Of a stretch of DNA of 64,000 bases, positions 17,488 to 26,999 are shown in pieces (within the stretch, counting starts at the first letter, position 1; each line of letters opens with the position of its first letter). The notes beneath the pieces were generated by a model. It did not search any database. It was not told the DNA's origin and was given only the letters and a program-made list of their open reading frames with translations. A program made the translations under genes and the position numbers. Origin of the DNA: Bacteroidales bacterium (GTDB lineage: Bacteria; Bacteroidota; Bacteroidia; Bacteroidales; VadinHA17); assembly GCA_003142255.1 (NCBI GenBank), contig PLLO01000019.1, forward strand, positions 204,971-268,970, read 5' to 3'.

Positions 17488-17497
17488 ATCACTTTCT

Positions 17498-17532
17498 CCT
17501 TTTGCCTTTTGCCTTTTGCCTTTTGCCTTTTT
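17498..17532. repeat. Tandem heptamer array between sufE and the DUF59 gene
   Basis: Four exact copies of CCTTTTG and a fifth, CCTTTTT, run without gap from 17498 to 17532. They fill the whole spacer between the sufE stop and the DUF59 ATG. Copy number could change by slipped-strand pairing and would alter the spacing within the operon. Confidence 0.9.
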
Positions 17533-17956
17533 ACTTCTTACTTGTTGCCTGGTAAGCCATTGCATATAATTTTATCTGTCGCACCATTGAGAGGAGTCCG
17601 TTTGACCTTGTCGGGGATAGGTTTTGCCTCAGCCCGATCTTGTCGATGAAATAAAGATCTGCAGAAATAATCTCAGCAGGTGTCCTGTCCGAGAGGACTC
17701 TTATCAGCAGGGCAACGATCCCTCTTGTGATAATGGCATCGCTATCGGCTGTGAAGGTTATTTTTCCACCTTCAAATTCAGGATGGAGCCACACCTTCGA
17801 CTGGCATCCTTCGATAAGAAAATCCTTTGTTTTGAATTTCGGATCTATCACGTTCAAATCTTTGCCATAGTCGATCAGCAGGTTGTATTTATCCATCCAG
17901 TCGTCAAAAACCGAAAACTCCTCAACTATTGAATCCTGAACCTGGTCAATTGTCAT
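17531..17956 (-). CDS. sufE: Cysteine desulfuration protein SufE
   Basis: Accepts persulfide sulfur from SufS and passes it to SufB for cluster assembly. It is 141 residues. Motifs: DDWMDKYNLLIDYGKDL, then the active Cys in FLIEGCQSKVWL, then DSDAIITRGIVALLIRVLSDRTPAEI, and a C-terminal GLRQNLSPTRSNGLLSMVRQIKLYA, all as in SufE. It begins 11 bases after the sufS stop. The last codons run into the CCTTTTG heptamer array, so the KK end is repeat-derived. Confidence 0.95.
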   Translation of the reverse strand: MTIDQVQDSIVEEFSVFDDWMDKYNLLIDYGKDLNVIDPKFKTKDFLIEGCQSKVWLHPEFEGGKITFTADSDAIITRGIVALLIRVLSDRTPAEIISADLYFIDKIGLRQNLSPTRSNGLLSMVRQIKLYAMAYQATSKK

Positions 17957-17967
17957 AATTAGGTGAC

Positions 17968-19185
17968 TTAAGCAAACATCGACTTAACTTTCTCTATCCC
18001 TGCGGCAAGAACATCAATCTCTTCCTTAGTATTATAGAAGCACATTGAAACTCTGACCGTACCGCTGATCCCGAAACGATCCATGACCGGCTGTGCACAA
18101 TGGGTGCCTGTCCTTACGGCCACACCCAGCTTATCGAGGATCATTCCGGTATCATACATATGAATATCCTTCAGCAGAAATGAAATTATGGAAATTTTGT
18201 CTTCAATATTTCCATATATTTTCAACCCGTCGATTTGCAATAATCTGCTTGTTGCATACTGAAGCAGCTCATTCTCCCTTTCCCTGATATTTTCCCTGCC
18301 TATTAAGGTGACATATCTAAGTGCAGCTGCCAGTCCTATTGCTGCGGGAAAGTTCATGGTCCCTGCTTCAAACTTAAATGGGAGGACATTGTACGTAGTC
18401 TTTTCAAAGGTTACATTTTCCACCATATCGCCCCCGCCCTGGTAGGGTGGCATCTCTGTGAGCCATTTTTCTTTTCCATAGAGTACTCCGATACCGGTCG
18501 GACCATAAATCTTATGTCCCGAAAAAACATAAAAATCAGCATCAAGGTCACTGACATCGACAATACCGTGCTGAATTCCCTGGGCTCCGTCGACAAGAAC
18601 CGGAATGTTCATTGAATGAGCAGCCCTGATAATTTCTTTGACCGGAAGTATTGTCCCGAGAGCATTTGAAGCCTGAGTTATTGCAACCAGCTTTGTCTTT
18701 TTTGATAACAGCTTCAAATACTCATCAAAAAGCACCTCCCCATTATCATTAATGGGAATGACCCGCAGCTTTGCATTCTTTCTTTCGCACATCATCTGCC
18801 ATGGAACAATATTGGCATGATGCTCGAGATTGCTTACAATTATCTCATCATCCCTTCCAATATATCTCTCACCGAATGAAAAGGCGACAGCATTTATAGA
18901 TCCGGTAGTGCCGGAGGTAAATACAATTTCTTCTGTCTTGCCTGCATTGATGAAGGCACGGACCTCTTCCCTTGCTTTCTCATATTCCTCGGAAGCCTTA
19001 TCGCTTAAGGCATGAATTCCCCTGTGGATGTTGCTGTTATATGTTGTAAGGACTTCATCGACTGTATCTATCACACACCGCGGTTTCTGGGTTGTGGCCC
19101 CGTTATCGAAATACACCAGAGGCTTATCATAAACCTTTCGGCTCAGTATCGGGAAATCTTTTCTTATGTCTGAAATCTCTTTCAC
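17968..19185 (-). CDS. sufS: Cysteine desulfurase SufS
   Basis: PLP enzyme that removes sulfur from cysteine for the SUF pathway. It is about 405 residues if started at the GTG at 19183-19185 (MKEISDIRKDFPILSRKVYDKPLVYFDNGATTQKP), 11 bases after the sufD stop; upstream in-frame starts overlap sufD and lack family support. Motifs: YDKPLVYFDNGATTQKP, NIHRGIHALSDKA, VSNLEHHANIVPW, VDGAQGIQH, the PLP lysine in FSGHKIYGPTGIG, and the catalytic Cys in VRTGTHCAQP. Group II desulfurase of standard length. Confidence 0.95.
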   Translation of the reverse strand: MKEISDIRKDFPILSRKVYDKPLVYFDNGATTQKPRCVIDTVDEVLTTYNSNIHRGIHALSDKASEEYEKAREEVRAFINAGKTEEIVFTSGTTGSINAVAFSFGERYIGRDDEIIVSNLEHHANIVPWQMMCERKNAKLRVIPINDNGEVLFDEYLKLLSKKTKLVAITQASNALGTILPVKEIIRAAHSMNIPVLVDGAQGIQHGIVDVSDLDADFYVFSGHKIYGPTGIGVLYGKEKWLTEMPPYQGGGDMVENVTFEKTTYNVLPFKFEAGTMNFPAAIGLAAALRYVTLIGRENIRERENELLQYATSRLLQIDGLKIYGNIEDKISIISFLLKDIHMYDTGMILDKLGVAVRTGTHCAQPVMDRFGISGTVRVSMCFYNTKEEIDVLAAGIEKVKSMFA

Positions 19186-19196
19186 TTCGATCCGGA

Positions 19197-20555
19197 TTAA
19201 CCGCATTTCACCATACAGAACGCACAACGCGACAATTCACCTTTAAGCCGCTGCATAACAAGCTTATCCATTCTATCACGAAGAGCTTCAACTTTAATGT
19301 TCTGGATCACCTCATGGGCGAAGCCGAACATAAGCATCAGCCTTGCTTCACGCTTTTCGATCCCTCTGGACTGAAGATAGAAGAGGGCATCATCGTTAAG
19401 CTGTCCGACAGTTGCACCATGGCTGCACTTGACATCATCGGCATAAATCTCGAGCTGCGGCTTGGTATCCATCTTCGCATCGTCGGTAAGAAGGATATTG
19501 TTATTCTTCTGGTAAGCGACGGTACCCTGAGCGTCCTTATGGACGTAAATGCGCCCGTTGAAAGCTCCCGTTGCCATATCATCAAGCACTCCCTTGAATA
19601 GCTGGTTGCTTGTGCACTTCGGGAAAGCATGATCTACATTCACAAAATTATCGACATGCTGCCATTTATCTGCAAGAAAGAGTCCGAGAGATTTGCATTC
19701 AGCACCTTCTCCTCCAAGGAAATGGTATGTGCTGTTGCGGACAAGCCCGCCATGCAGGGTTATATTATTTGAAGAGGCATAGCTGTTTCTTTCCTGGTGC
19801 ATGAAAGTATGGGTTATCTTCCCGGCATTGTTATGCTCGTTCTGGACCCTGATGATCTCAAAATGTGCATTTTCGCCGACATAAATCTCAGTAATACCGT
19901 TGGTGAGAAATTTATTAGGCGACAGAGTATGATCACAGACAATAACCGTCACATCTGAATTTTTCTCTGCTACTATCAGGCTGCGGTGCTGGTTGAATAT
20001 ATCCTCATCACTCTGGACAAGGTTTATTATCTGTATCGGTTTGGTAAGGACAACTCCCTCCGGTATATAAATAAAAACACCATCGGAGGCCATTGCAGTA
20101 TTCAGGTGGACAAGACCGTCAGAGTTACCGTTAATGTACTTGTTGTAATGCTTCCTGATCTGATCCCCGAATTTATCAGCCGCCTCATTCATGCTTCCGA
20201 TCCATATTCCACCGGGAAGCTTCCTCATTTTGTCCTTTATTGTCGGATAAAAGCCGTTCATAAGCACAATCCCGTGTGCATCGAGATCTGTAACATCGCA
20301 CCTGAACTCCTCAGCTTTTTTGAAATCAGATGCCGAAGGCATGAAATAGCTTTTGTACTCGTGATTAAAAAATGTGTCGAGGTTCGTATACCGGTACGAC
20401 TCATTCTTTTTCGTAGGTATTCCGAGCTTGTTGAATTCATCGATGGCAGCCTCGCGGAATGAATTAAAATAAGGTGAAGATCTTTCTGAGATCCTCTTTA
20501 TATTTTCCTTATAAAGGTTGTAATATCTTTCCGATCTTTCAGACGGGTTATTCAT
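19197..20555 (-). CDS. sufD: Fe-S assembly scaffold protein SufD
   Basis: Beta-helix partner of SufB and SufC in the SufBC2D scaffold. It is 452 residues. The N-terminal part has the typical KLGIPTKKNESYRYTNLDTFF. The core includes HLNTAMASDGVFIYIPEGVVLTKPIQI and HGGLVRNSTYHFLGGEGAECKSLGLFL, and the C-terminal conserved block is KPQLEIYADDVKCSHGATVGQLNDDALFYLQSRGI. It ends in LSRCAFCMVKCG, a Cys-rich tail. It overlaps sufC by 4 bases, so translation is probably coupled. Confidence 0.96.
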   Translation of the reverse strand: MNNPSERSERYYNLYKENIKRISERSSPYFNSFREAAIDEFNKLGIPTKKNESYRYTNLDTFFNHEYKSYFMPSASDFKKAEEFRCDVTDLDAHGIVLMNGFYPTIKDKMRKLPGGIWIGSMNEAADKFGDQIRKHYNKYINGNSDGLVHLNTAMASDGVFIYIPEGVVLTKPIQIINLVQSDEDIFNQHRSLIVAEKNSDVTVIVCDHTLSPNKFLTNGITEIYVGENAHFEIIRVQNEHNNAGKITHTFMHQERNSYASSNNITLHGGLVRNSTYHFLGGEGAECKSLGLFLADKWQHVDNFVNVDHAFPKCTSNQLFKGVLDDMATGAFNGRIYVHKDAQGTVAYQKNNNILLTDDAKMDTKPQLEIYADDVKCSHGATVGQLNDDALFYLQSRGIEKREARLMLMFGFAHEVIQNIKVEALRDRMDKLVMQRLKGELSRCAFCMVKCG

Positions 20556-21316
20556 GCCAGGTCCTTTTTATCAACCTCTTTCTTAATCCAGTCATAGCCC
20601 TTTTCCTCAAGTTCAAGGGCGAGTTCCTTTCCGGCTGTTTTCACAATCCTTCCATCATAAAGAACATGAACAACATCCGGGATAATAAAATCAAGCAGCC
20701 TCTGGTAATGTGTTATCACAATTGCTGAAGAGTCGGGACGCTTAAGTTTGTTTACGCCGTTTGCAACAATACGAAGGGCGTCTATATCAAGGCCTGAGTC
20801 AGTCTCGTCAAGTATGGCAAGCCTCGGCTCAAGCATGGCCATCTGGAAAATCTCGTTTTTTTTCTTTTCCCCGCCTGAGAATCCTTCATTTACCGACCTG
20901 TTGGCCAGTTTTGAATCGATTTCGACAAGCTCTTTCTTTTCGCGCATCATCTTAAGGAAATCAGAAGCAGAGAGAGGTTCAAGCCCTTTGTACTTGCGAT
21001 GCTCGTTAACTGCAGTTTTCATGAAATTGACCATGCTTACTCCGGGTATCTCTATCGGGTACTGGAAACCCAGGAAGATTCCTTCTTTGGATCGTTCTTC
21101 GGGGGGCATTTCAAGAAGATTCTTCCCGAAGTAAGTAACTGAACCTTCTGTGACCGTAACCAATTCCCTTCCGGCAAGCACGGCGGCAAGAGTACTTTTC
21201 CCCGAACCGTTAGGACCCATAATTGCATGAATTTCACCTGCCTTTACCTCGAGGCTGATCCCCTTTAATATAGCCTTCCCGTTAATCTCAGCCTTTAAAT
21301 TTTTAATGATCAGCAT
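20552..21316 (-). CDS. sufC: Fe-S assembly ATPase SufC
   Basis: ABC-type ATPase of the SufBC2D complex; not a transporter. It is 254 residues. Walker A GPNGSGKSTL near residue 35, the signature FSGGEKKKNEI, Walker B AILDETDSGLDIDALR and the switch HYQRLLDFI are all present and fit SufC, where the LDE[TP]DSGLDIDAL stretch is diagnostic. It starts 27 bases after sufB and overlaps sufD by 4 bases. Confidence 0.97.
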   Translation of the reverse strand: MLIIKNLKAEINGKAILKGISLEVKAGEIHAIMGPNGSGKSTLAAVLAGRELVTVTEGSVTYFGKNLLEMPPEERSKEGIFLGFQYPIEIPGVSMVNFMKTAVNEHRKYKGLEPLSASDFLKMMREKKELVEIDSKLANRSVNEGFSGGEKKKNEIFQMAMLEPRLAILDETDSGLDIDALRIVANGVNKLKRPDSSAIVITHYQRLLDFIIPDVVHVLYDGRIVKTAGKELALELEEKGYDWIKKEVDKKDLA

Positions 21317-21343
21317 AATAATATGATGTTTTATATTTTCATT

Positions 21344-22792
21344 TTATCCGACGCTGCCCTCGAGGCTTATCTGAAGAAGCTTCTGAGCTTCAACGGCAAA
21401 TTCCATCGGGAGCTTGTTCAGTACTTCTCTTGCGTACCCGTTTACAATAAGACCTATCGCATCTTCGGTAGATATTCCCCTCTGGTTGCAATAGAAGATC
21501 TGGTCCTCGCCTATTTTCGAGGTAGTAGCTTCGTGTTCGACAATGGCAGTCTGGTTATCAACTTCGATATACGGGAATGTATGAGCTCCGCATTTATCGC
21601 TTAGGAGGAGTGAATCGCACTGTGAAAAATTCCTGGCACCCGATGCGCTCTTCAATACCTTTACCAGTCCGCGGTAGCTGTTGTTGCTGAATCCGGCCGA
21701 TATCCCCTTTGATACAATTGTGCTCCTGGTGTTTTTGCCTATATGTATCATTTTAGTTCCGGTATCAGCCTGCTGATGATTATTGGTTACCGCAACAGAG
21801 TAAAATTCGCCGGTGGAATTGTCGCCGCGAAGAATACATGACGGATATTTCCATGTAATAGCTGAACCAGTCTCAATCTGTGTCCATGAGATCTTTGAGT
21901 TTTCTCCCCTGCATAGTCCGCGTTTTGTGACAAAGTTGAAGATCCCCCCTTTACCATTTTTGTCGCCGGGATACCAGTTCTGGACCGTGGAGTACTTCAC
22001 CTCGGCATTATTCTCAGCAATTATTTCAACAATGGCGGCATGAAGCTGGTTCTCGTCCCTCATCGGGGCTGTGCATCCTTCCATATAACTTACATAAGCT
22101 TCTTCATCCGCGATAAGAAGAGTCCTCTCAAACTGACCGGTATTTGCAGAATTTATTCTGAAATAGGTAGAAAGTTCCATAGGGCATCTTACACCTTTTG
22201 GAATATAGCAGAATGAACCGTCGCTGAAAACAGCCGAGTTAAGGGAAGCGAAGAAATTATCAGTGTAAGGGACAACCGTTCCCATGTATCTTCTTATCAG
22301 GTCGGGGTACTCTTTTACAGCATCGCTGAATGAGCAGAATATTATCCCTGATTCAGCCAGCGTTTCCCTGAACGTGGTCTTAACAGAAACAGAGTCCATT
22401 ACAGCATCAACGGCGACACCCGAGAGGTGTTTCTGCTCCTCGAGGGGAATCCCTAATTTGTCGAAAGTTCTCTTCAGTTCAGGATCAATATCGTTGAGGC
22501 TCTTATTAACGGCTTTCTGTTTTGGAGCGGCGTAATAGATAATATCCTGGTAATCAATGTCAGGAATCTTAAGATTCGCCCATGTAGGCATCTTCATGGT
22601 TTGCCAGTGACGAAATGCTTTCAGGCGAAATTCGAGTAGCCATTCAGGCTCATTCTTTTTGCCTGAAATTGTCCGGATAGTATCCTCATTTAATCCCCTG
22701 GATATTTTTTCAGTTTCAATATCGGAATGAAACCCGTATTTGTATTCGCCTGAGGTTACGTCGTTTATTATCTTATCCTGCTCTTTTTCCAT
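21344..22792 (-). CDS. sufB: Fe-S assembly scaffold protein SufB
   Basis: Core scaffold on which the [Fe-S] cluster is built. It is 482 residues from [30 protein letters not shown]; an ATG six codons upstream is possible. Conserved stretches are [19 protein letters not shown]-like [95 protein letters not shown] and [23 protein letters not shown]. It is the first gene of sufBCDSE-DUF59-queG; a TAnnTTTG-like box stands at 22880-22887. Confidence 0.97.
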   Translation of the reverse strand: MEKEQDKIINDVTSGEYKYGFHSDIETEKISRGLNEDTIRTISGKKNEPEWLLEFRLKAFRHWQTMKMPTWANLKIPDIDYQDIIYYAAPKQKAVNKSLNDIDPELKRTFDKLGIPLEEQKHLSGVAVDAVMDSVSVKTTFRETLAESGIIFCSFSDAVKEYPDLIRRYMGTVVPYTDNFFASLNSAVFSDGSFCYIPKGVRCPMELSTYFRINSANTGQFERTLLIADEEAYVSYMEGCTAPMRDENQLHAAIVEIIAENNAEVKYSTVQNWYPGDKNGKGGIFNFVTKRGLCRGENSKISWTQIETGSAITWKYPSCILRGDNSTGEFYSVAVTNNHQQADTGTKMIHIGKNTRSTIVSKGISAGFSNNSYRGLVKVLKSASGARNFSQCDSLLLSDKCGAHTFPYIEVDNQTAIVEHEATTSKIGEDQIFYCNQRGISTEDAIGLIVNGYAREVLNKLPMEFAVEAQKLLQISLEGSVG

Positions 22793-22879
22793 CTTCCTTT
22801 TCAGGGCCATTAAAGCTCTTCGTGAGATTTAACAATTATGAGCCCTGTTTGTTAATTATATTTAATCTAAATAAACATG

Positions 22880-22887
22880 CAAAAATA
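22880..22887 (-). promoter_or_regulatory. Candidate -7 box of the suf operon
   Basis: The minus strand reads TATTTTTG, matching TAnnTTTG, about 88 bases before the chosen sufB start. No TTG is present at the usual -33 distance. No familiar IscR-type site was recognised. Confidence 0.4.
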
Positions 22888-22997
22888 TTAAAATTTCCTG
22901 AACAGGTCATGCTAAAACTTTAAAAAATCAGATGGCAGGTTCTTCGTAATAAATAATATATATCTGTTATTAATAATAATTCTAAATTCAAGAGTAG

Positions 22998-23155
22998 GAG
23001 ATTCCTCGCTTGCGCTCGGAATGACAAGGGTGTTTTTATGTAATAAGGGAAGGATAGGCGATTCGTCTGAGACGAATCGCCTATCCTTCCCCCCAGTAAA
23101 AAATGAAATGTCATTCCGAATGAATCCGCCAGCCGGCGGAGAAATGAGGAATCTC
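22998..23155. repeat. Composite palindromic repeat element upstream of the transporter gene
   Basis: A 158-bp intergenic element bounded by an inverted pair, GAGATTCCTC (22998-23007) and GAGGAATCTC (23146-23155). A second nested pair is GGAATGAC / GTCATTCC. In its middle is a palindrome with 22-bp perfect arms (23047-23068 and 23070-23091) around one base, plus a small hairpin CCGCC-AGCC-GGCGG near the right end. It has no coding capacity. It looks like a REP- or MITE-type element. The rest of the gap 22811-23337 is AT-rich, with nothing else recognised. Confidence 0.75.
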
Positions 23156-23337
23156 ACCTAGCATAAATAAAATTATTGAAAAGAAGTGATATAATTAATT
23201 CGGTTTTTAAATAATCCATACATACCTATTCATGGTTCCCGATGCTCTTGTAAAAAACTAGCAGAGAGATACAGCGTAACTCAAAATAATTTCTAAATTG
23301 GCGACTTATTTTGAAAATCAAATTCCGGCTTATCCTG

Positions 23338-24750
23338 ATGAAAAAATCAATCCGTGCATTTTTAAAAAGCAATTTCAAGAAAATCCTTGTTTTTCTTTTT
23401 ATCCTTTTCTCACCACTTTCATTATTGGCTGCAGGTACACAGGTACCTTCATTAGGGCCTGTTCGAATTGAATTTATAATATTCGCACTGATACTTGCGG
23501 GTGTTGCAGTTTTCAATAAGCAAACCTTTTGGGTAGCCGTCATAGGGCTTTCGGTTTTACTTGTGTTCAAATTTGCATTCGATCCGGGGTTCCATATGAT
23601 CAAACACCTTTTCGGAACTACACCCTTTGGCCAGCAAATTATGGACAAGAGTTTAAGACAGGGCGAATGGGGAATTTTCCTTAACCTTGCCGGGTTGCTT
23701 TTCGGGTTCGCGATACTTGCAAAAATATTTGAGGAATCAGGAGTTCCCGATGTACTGCCGCGGTATCTTCCGAATGACTGGAAAGGCCCATTCCTGTTGC
23801 TGGTTTTCGTTTGTGTTCTTTCATCGTTTCTCGACAATATCGCTGCTGCCCTTATCGGTGGCGCCATTGCAATAGTTGTCTTTAAAGGGAGGGTCCATAT
23901 CGGATATATTGCTGCCCTTGTTGCAGCAAGCAACGCGGGCGGAAGCGGAAGCGTCGTAGGAGATACGACAACCACTATGATGTGGATCGACGGGGTGAGT
24001 CCGTTTAATGTCCTTCATGCTTATGTTGCAGCAGGGGTCGCGCTACTATTCTTTGCATGGTTTGCTTCAAAGCAGCAGGACAAATATCAGAAGATCGTCG
24101 CAGATGTCCCGATAAATGCCAGAGTCGACTGGATGAAAATACTGATCGTCGCAATGATCCTTATTGGTGCTATAATTTCAAATTTCCTTTATGACATGCC
24201 GGCCCTTGGAGTCTGGATAGCTATAGTGATCGGAGCTTTCTTAAGACCAATCCCATGGAAAGAGGTGCCAAACTCGATAAAAGGAACTGTCTTTCTTCTC
24301 TGTCTTGTTTTTTGTGCATCGCTGATGCCTGTTGAAGAGCTTCCTAATGCATCGTGGGTGACAGCCTTCGCGCTCGGATTCCTATCTTCAGTATTCGATA
24401 ATATTCCTCTTACAAAACTGTGTCTCGAACAGGGACATTATGACTGGGGAATGCTTGCTTATACTGTTGGTTTCGGCGGATCGATGATATGGTTCGGCTC
24501 ATCTGCAGGTGTAGCTATTACAAATAAATTCCCGGAGTCACGAAATGTCGTTCTATGGGTTAAAAACGGATGGCACATTATCGCTGCATATATTATAGGA
24601 TTCTTCACTCTTTATCTGGTAATGGGGTGGGAGCCTGCAGATAATAAAGAACATAAAATCATAAATTGTCCTGTACCCGGATGTCCGATGGCAGGACATA
24701 GTGAAACATCTCCGGGATCAGTCAGTTACCTGGATATTGTCAAAAAATAG
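23338..24750 (+). CDS. Ion transporter of the ArsB/NhaD/citrate-transporter superfamily
   Basis: About 470 residues with roughly a dozen hydrophobic segments; start taken at MKKSIRAFLKSNFKKILVFLF. Telltale segments are CVLSSFLDNIAAALIGGAIAIVV and ASNAGGSGSVVGDTTTTMMWIDGVSP in the first half and FLSSVFDNIPLTKLCLEQG with GFGGSMIWFGSSAGVAI in the second. They form the repeated SxxxDNI / GGxxxxxGD pattern of the ion-transporter superfamily (NhaD, ArsB, CitM). Na+/H+ antiport is the likeliest activity, but the substrate cannot be read from sequence. It stands alone and is followed by a hairpin terminator. Confidence 0.8.
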   Translation: MKKSIRAFLKSNFKKILVFLFILFSPLSLLAAGTQVPSLGPVRIEFIIFALILAGVAVFNKQTFWVAVIGLSVLLVFKFAFDPGFHMIKHLFGTTPFGQQIMDKSLRQGEWGIFLNLAGLLFGFAILAKIFEESGVPDVLPRYLPNDWKGPFLLLVFVCVLSSFLDNIAAALIGGAIAIVVFKGRVHIGYIAALVAASNAGGSGSVVGDTTTTMMWIDGVSPFNVLHAYVAAGVALLFFAWFASKQQDKYQKIVADVPINARVDWMKILIVAMILIGAIISNFLYDMPALGVWIAIVIGAFLRPIPWKEVPNSIKGTVFLLCLVFCASLMPVEELPNASWVTAFALGFLSSVFDNIPLTKLCLEQGHYDWGMLAYTVGFGGSMIWFGSSAGVAITNKFPESRNVVLWVKNGWHIIAAYIIGFFTLYLVMGWEPADNKEHKIINCPVPGCPMAGHSETSPGSVSYLDIVKK

Positions 24751-24770
24751 AACTTATTACTTCAAATAAT

Positions 24771-24801
24771 AAAAGGGCGTTCCGTAAGGACACCCTTTTT
24801 T
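24771..24801 (+). terminator. Terminator after the transporter gene
   Basis: AAAGGGCGT and a matching GGACACCCTTT arm form a stem with one bulge and one G-T pair, closing a short loop, followed by a T run. It lies about 20 bases after the stop codon. Confidence 0.7.
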
Positions 24802-24874
24802 ATGGCCTGATTATTGATTGAAAAAGTTTATCCGAAAATCTTAACTTTATCGCTGTTTAATTAAAACCATTGCA

Positions 24875-26482
24875 ATGAAAAAAATTATAGTCCTTTCATT
24901 AATCTTAATACCATTCAATATTACTATTTCAGCAGAATCAGCAAAAGATATCAAAGCCACACTTAAGCATGTGACCGTTTATCCCGACCGTGCGCAGATG
25001 ACTCACGATGCCACAGTTGAAATACCTGCCGGGAAAACAGTACTTAAGCTTGGAGCACTCTCTCCTTACATTGACCAGCAAAGCATCCAGGTAAAAGGGA
25101 ATGGCGATTTCATGATCGTATCGGTCAATTACCAGAACAACTACCTTCAGAACCTTGAAGATCTTCCTGAAATAAAAGATATAAGAAGCCAGATTGAAGC
25201 TCTTCAGATCAAAGTCGAGGATGAACAGGCAGAAATCGCTGTTCTTAAGGATAAGGAGGCATTTCTTGTAGCTAACCGCGCCGTACTTGATAAGAAGACC
25301 ACTTTAACAATTGAACAGCTTAAGAGCGTGATGGACCTTTATACCACAAACATGGAACAGGTATCTACCTCGGTTCTGAAAAAGAACAGGCTGATAAAGG
25401 ATTATCAGAAACAGATCGATGCGCTTCAGAAGCAGATTGCCGATAAAACAGGTAAACAGCAACTCCCTTCGGGCGAGATTTCCGTGACTGTAACAGCTGA
25501 CAAGCCTGTAACGGGCAAGCTTAACTTTGCATATGTAGTGTCCAACGCCGGCTGGTATCCATCATACGATGTAAGAGTTGACGACATAACGAAACCCGTA
25601 AACATATTTTTTAAAGCCAATGTATTCCAGAATACCGGCGTTGAATGGAAGGATGTAAAGCTGAGCTTCTCAAATGCCACTCCATGGGTTGCCGGAGATG
25701 TCCCGGTTCTTTATCCGTGGTTCATCGATTATTACATGCCCATGCCGGTTATGAAGTCGAGAATGGCAATGATGTCAGCAAAAGGCGAGGCTCCTGCAAT
25801 GGCGGAGGTGGCCGCCAACGATATGGCTAAAGAAGCTGAGGCAGCACCTGTGGGAGTTGAAAAGCAGGTGGGCGAGACAACAATAACATTTGATGTTTCA
25901 ATCCCATGTTCTCTAGCCTCCGACGGGAAAATACAGACGATAGAGGTACAGCGTTCTACAGTAACGGCTGAATATAAATATGTGACCGTTCCAAAGATGT
26001 CGCCGGTTGCATACCTGACCGCAAGCATAACCGACTGGGCAAAGCTGAGCCTGCAGAGCGGTGAAGCCACACTTTATTTTGAAAATACTTTTGTCGGAAA
26101 GTCGAATCTCGACGTCAGCCAGCTTAAAGATACACTGACCTTCTCACTTGGAAATGACAACAGTATCCTTGTCAAGAGGGAAAAACGCCAGGATTTCACA
26201 AGCAAAAAGACATTCGGGTCAAACAAAACCGAGATCTATTCATTCCTGATAACTGTCAGGAACAATAAACCGGGTGCGATTAAAATAAACCTGAGCGACC
26301 AGATCCCAGTTTCATCGAACAGCGGAATAACAGTAGAGGCAACCGAGCTGACAGGCGGGAAACTTAACTCACAGACAGGCTTTATAAACTGGGACCTTGA
26401 GATAAAACCACAGGAAACCAAACAGATAATTCTGACATACTCAGTCAAGTATCCAAAGGACAAAACAATAATTCTTGAATAA
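24875..26482 (+). CDS. DUF4139 domain protein (mucoidy inhibitor MuiA family)
   Basis: 535 residues with a signal peptide (MKKIIVLSLILIPFNITISAES). The N-terminal DUF4140-type region reads ATLKHVTVYPDRAQMTHDATVEIPAGKTVLKLGALSPYID. It is followed by a coiled coil (about 90-190, LEDLPEIKDIRSQIEALQIKVEDEQAEIAVLKDKEAFL). The DUF4139 beta region has ELTFAYVVSNAGWYPSYDVRV-like SYDVRVDDITKPVNIFFKANVFQNTGVEWKDVKLSFSNATP and ends NWDLEIKPQETKQIILTYSVKYPKD. Exported, function unknown; the family is widespread. It begins after a terminator and is followed by yccF after 11 bases. Confidence 0.9.
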   Translation: MKKIIVLSLILIPFNITISAESAKDIKATLKHVTVYPDRAQMTHDATVEIPAGKTVLKLGALSPYIDQQSIQVKGNGDFMIVSVNYQNNYLQNLEDLPEIKDIRSQIEALQIKVEDEQAEIAVLKDKEAFLVANRAVLDKKTTLTIEQLKSVMDLYTTNMEQVSTSVLKKNRLIKDYQKQIDALQKQIADKTGKQQLPSGEISVTVTADKPVTGKLNFAYVVSNAGWYPSYDVRVDDITKPVNIFFKANVFQNTGVEWKDVKLSFSNATPWVAGDVPVLYPWFIDYYMPMPVMKSRMAMMSAKGEAPAMAEVAANDMAKEAEAAPVGVEKQVGETTITFDVSIPCSLASDGKIQTIEVQRSTVTAEYKYVTVPKMSPVAYLTASITDWAKLSLQSGEATLYFENTFVGKSNLDVSQLKDTLTFSLGNDNSILVKREKRQDFTSKKTFGSNKTEIYSFLITVRNNKPGAIKINLSDQIPVSSNSGITVEATELTGGKLNSQTGFINWDLEIKPQETKQIILTYSVKYPKDKTIILE

Positions 26483-26493
26483 ACCATAGACTG

Positions 26494-26868
26494 ATGAACT
26501 TCCTTGGAAACCTGGTCTGGCTGATTTTCGGAGGTATAATTATTGCCATTGAATATTTCATCGGCAGTCTCCTTCTTATGGTCACAATTGTCGGGATCCC
26601 TTTTGGAGTGCAGACGCTCAAGATGGGAGCTCTTGCACTATGGCCCTTCGGGCGTGACACCCATGTTCACTCAAGAGCCTCGGGCTGCCTTTATATACTG
26701 ATGAACCTCCTGTGGCTTCTCTGCGGCGGGATATGGATAGCGCTTACCCATGCCTTCTTCGGATTACTGCTTTGCATTACCATAATAGGGATACCCTTCG
26801 GCCTTCAGCATTTTAAGCTGACGGCAGTTGCACTTAATCCGTTCGGAAGGGATATTGTCAATATTTGA
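26494..26868 (+). CDS. yccF: YccF-type inner membrane protein
   Basis: 124 residues with two copies of a YccF (DUF307) unit: LGNLVWLIFGGIIIAIEYFIGSLLLMVTIVGIPFGVQTLKMGALALWPFGRD and ILMNLLWLLCGGIWIALTHAFFGLLLCITIIGIPFGLQHFKLTAVALNPFGRD. Each gives two membrane segments and ends in the hallmark NPFGR/WPFGR motif. Function unknown. It lies 11 bases after the DUF4139 gene, so the two are likely co-transcribed. Confidence 0.92.
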   Translation: MNFLGNLVWLIFGGIIIAIEYFIGSLLLMVTIVGIPFGVQTLKMGALALWPFGRDTHVHSRASGCLYILMNLLWLLCGGIWIALTHAFFGLLLCITIIGIPFGLQHFKLTAVALNPFGRDIVNI

Positions 26869-26892
26869 GGTTGATTAATGGTTCTACTCCTT

Positions 26893-26927
26893 CCCCCGTG
26901 GGGGACAGCCTGTCCCGCTTCGGCGGG
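26893..26927. repeat. GC-rich double hairpin after yccF
   Basis: CCCCC-GT-GGGGG (26893-26904) is followed by CCCGC-TTCG-GCGGG (26914-26927) in the 131-base gap between yccF and thiL. It is much more GC-rich than its surroundings and related to hairpins at 33727, 47174 and 59100. It may act as a transcript-end structure or be a REP-like element. Confidence 0.65.
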
Positions 26928-26999
26928 GGCCGGGATGGGGGTTAAAACTAAGTAAAATTAAAAGTACATTAATTTTAACTGATAATTATTTAAACAATA

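Noticed and set aside
23226-23975. 249-codon minus-strand frame opposite the transporter gene
   Set aside because: It is the antisense shadow of a clearly conserved membrane transporter; its composition (many Ser, Thr, Arg, Ile) is typical of such shadows.
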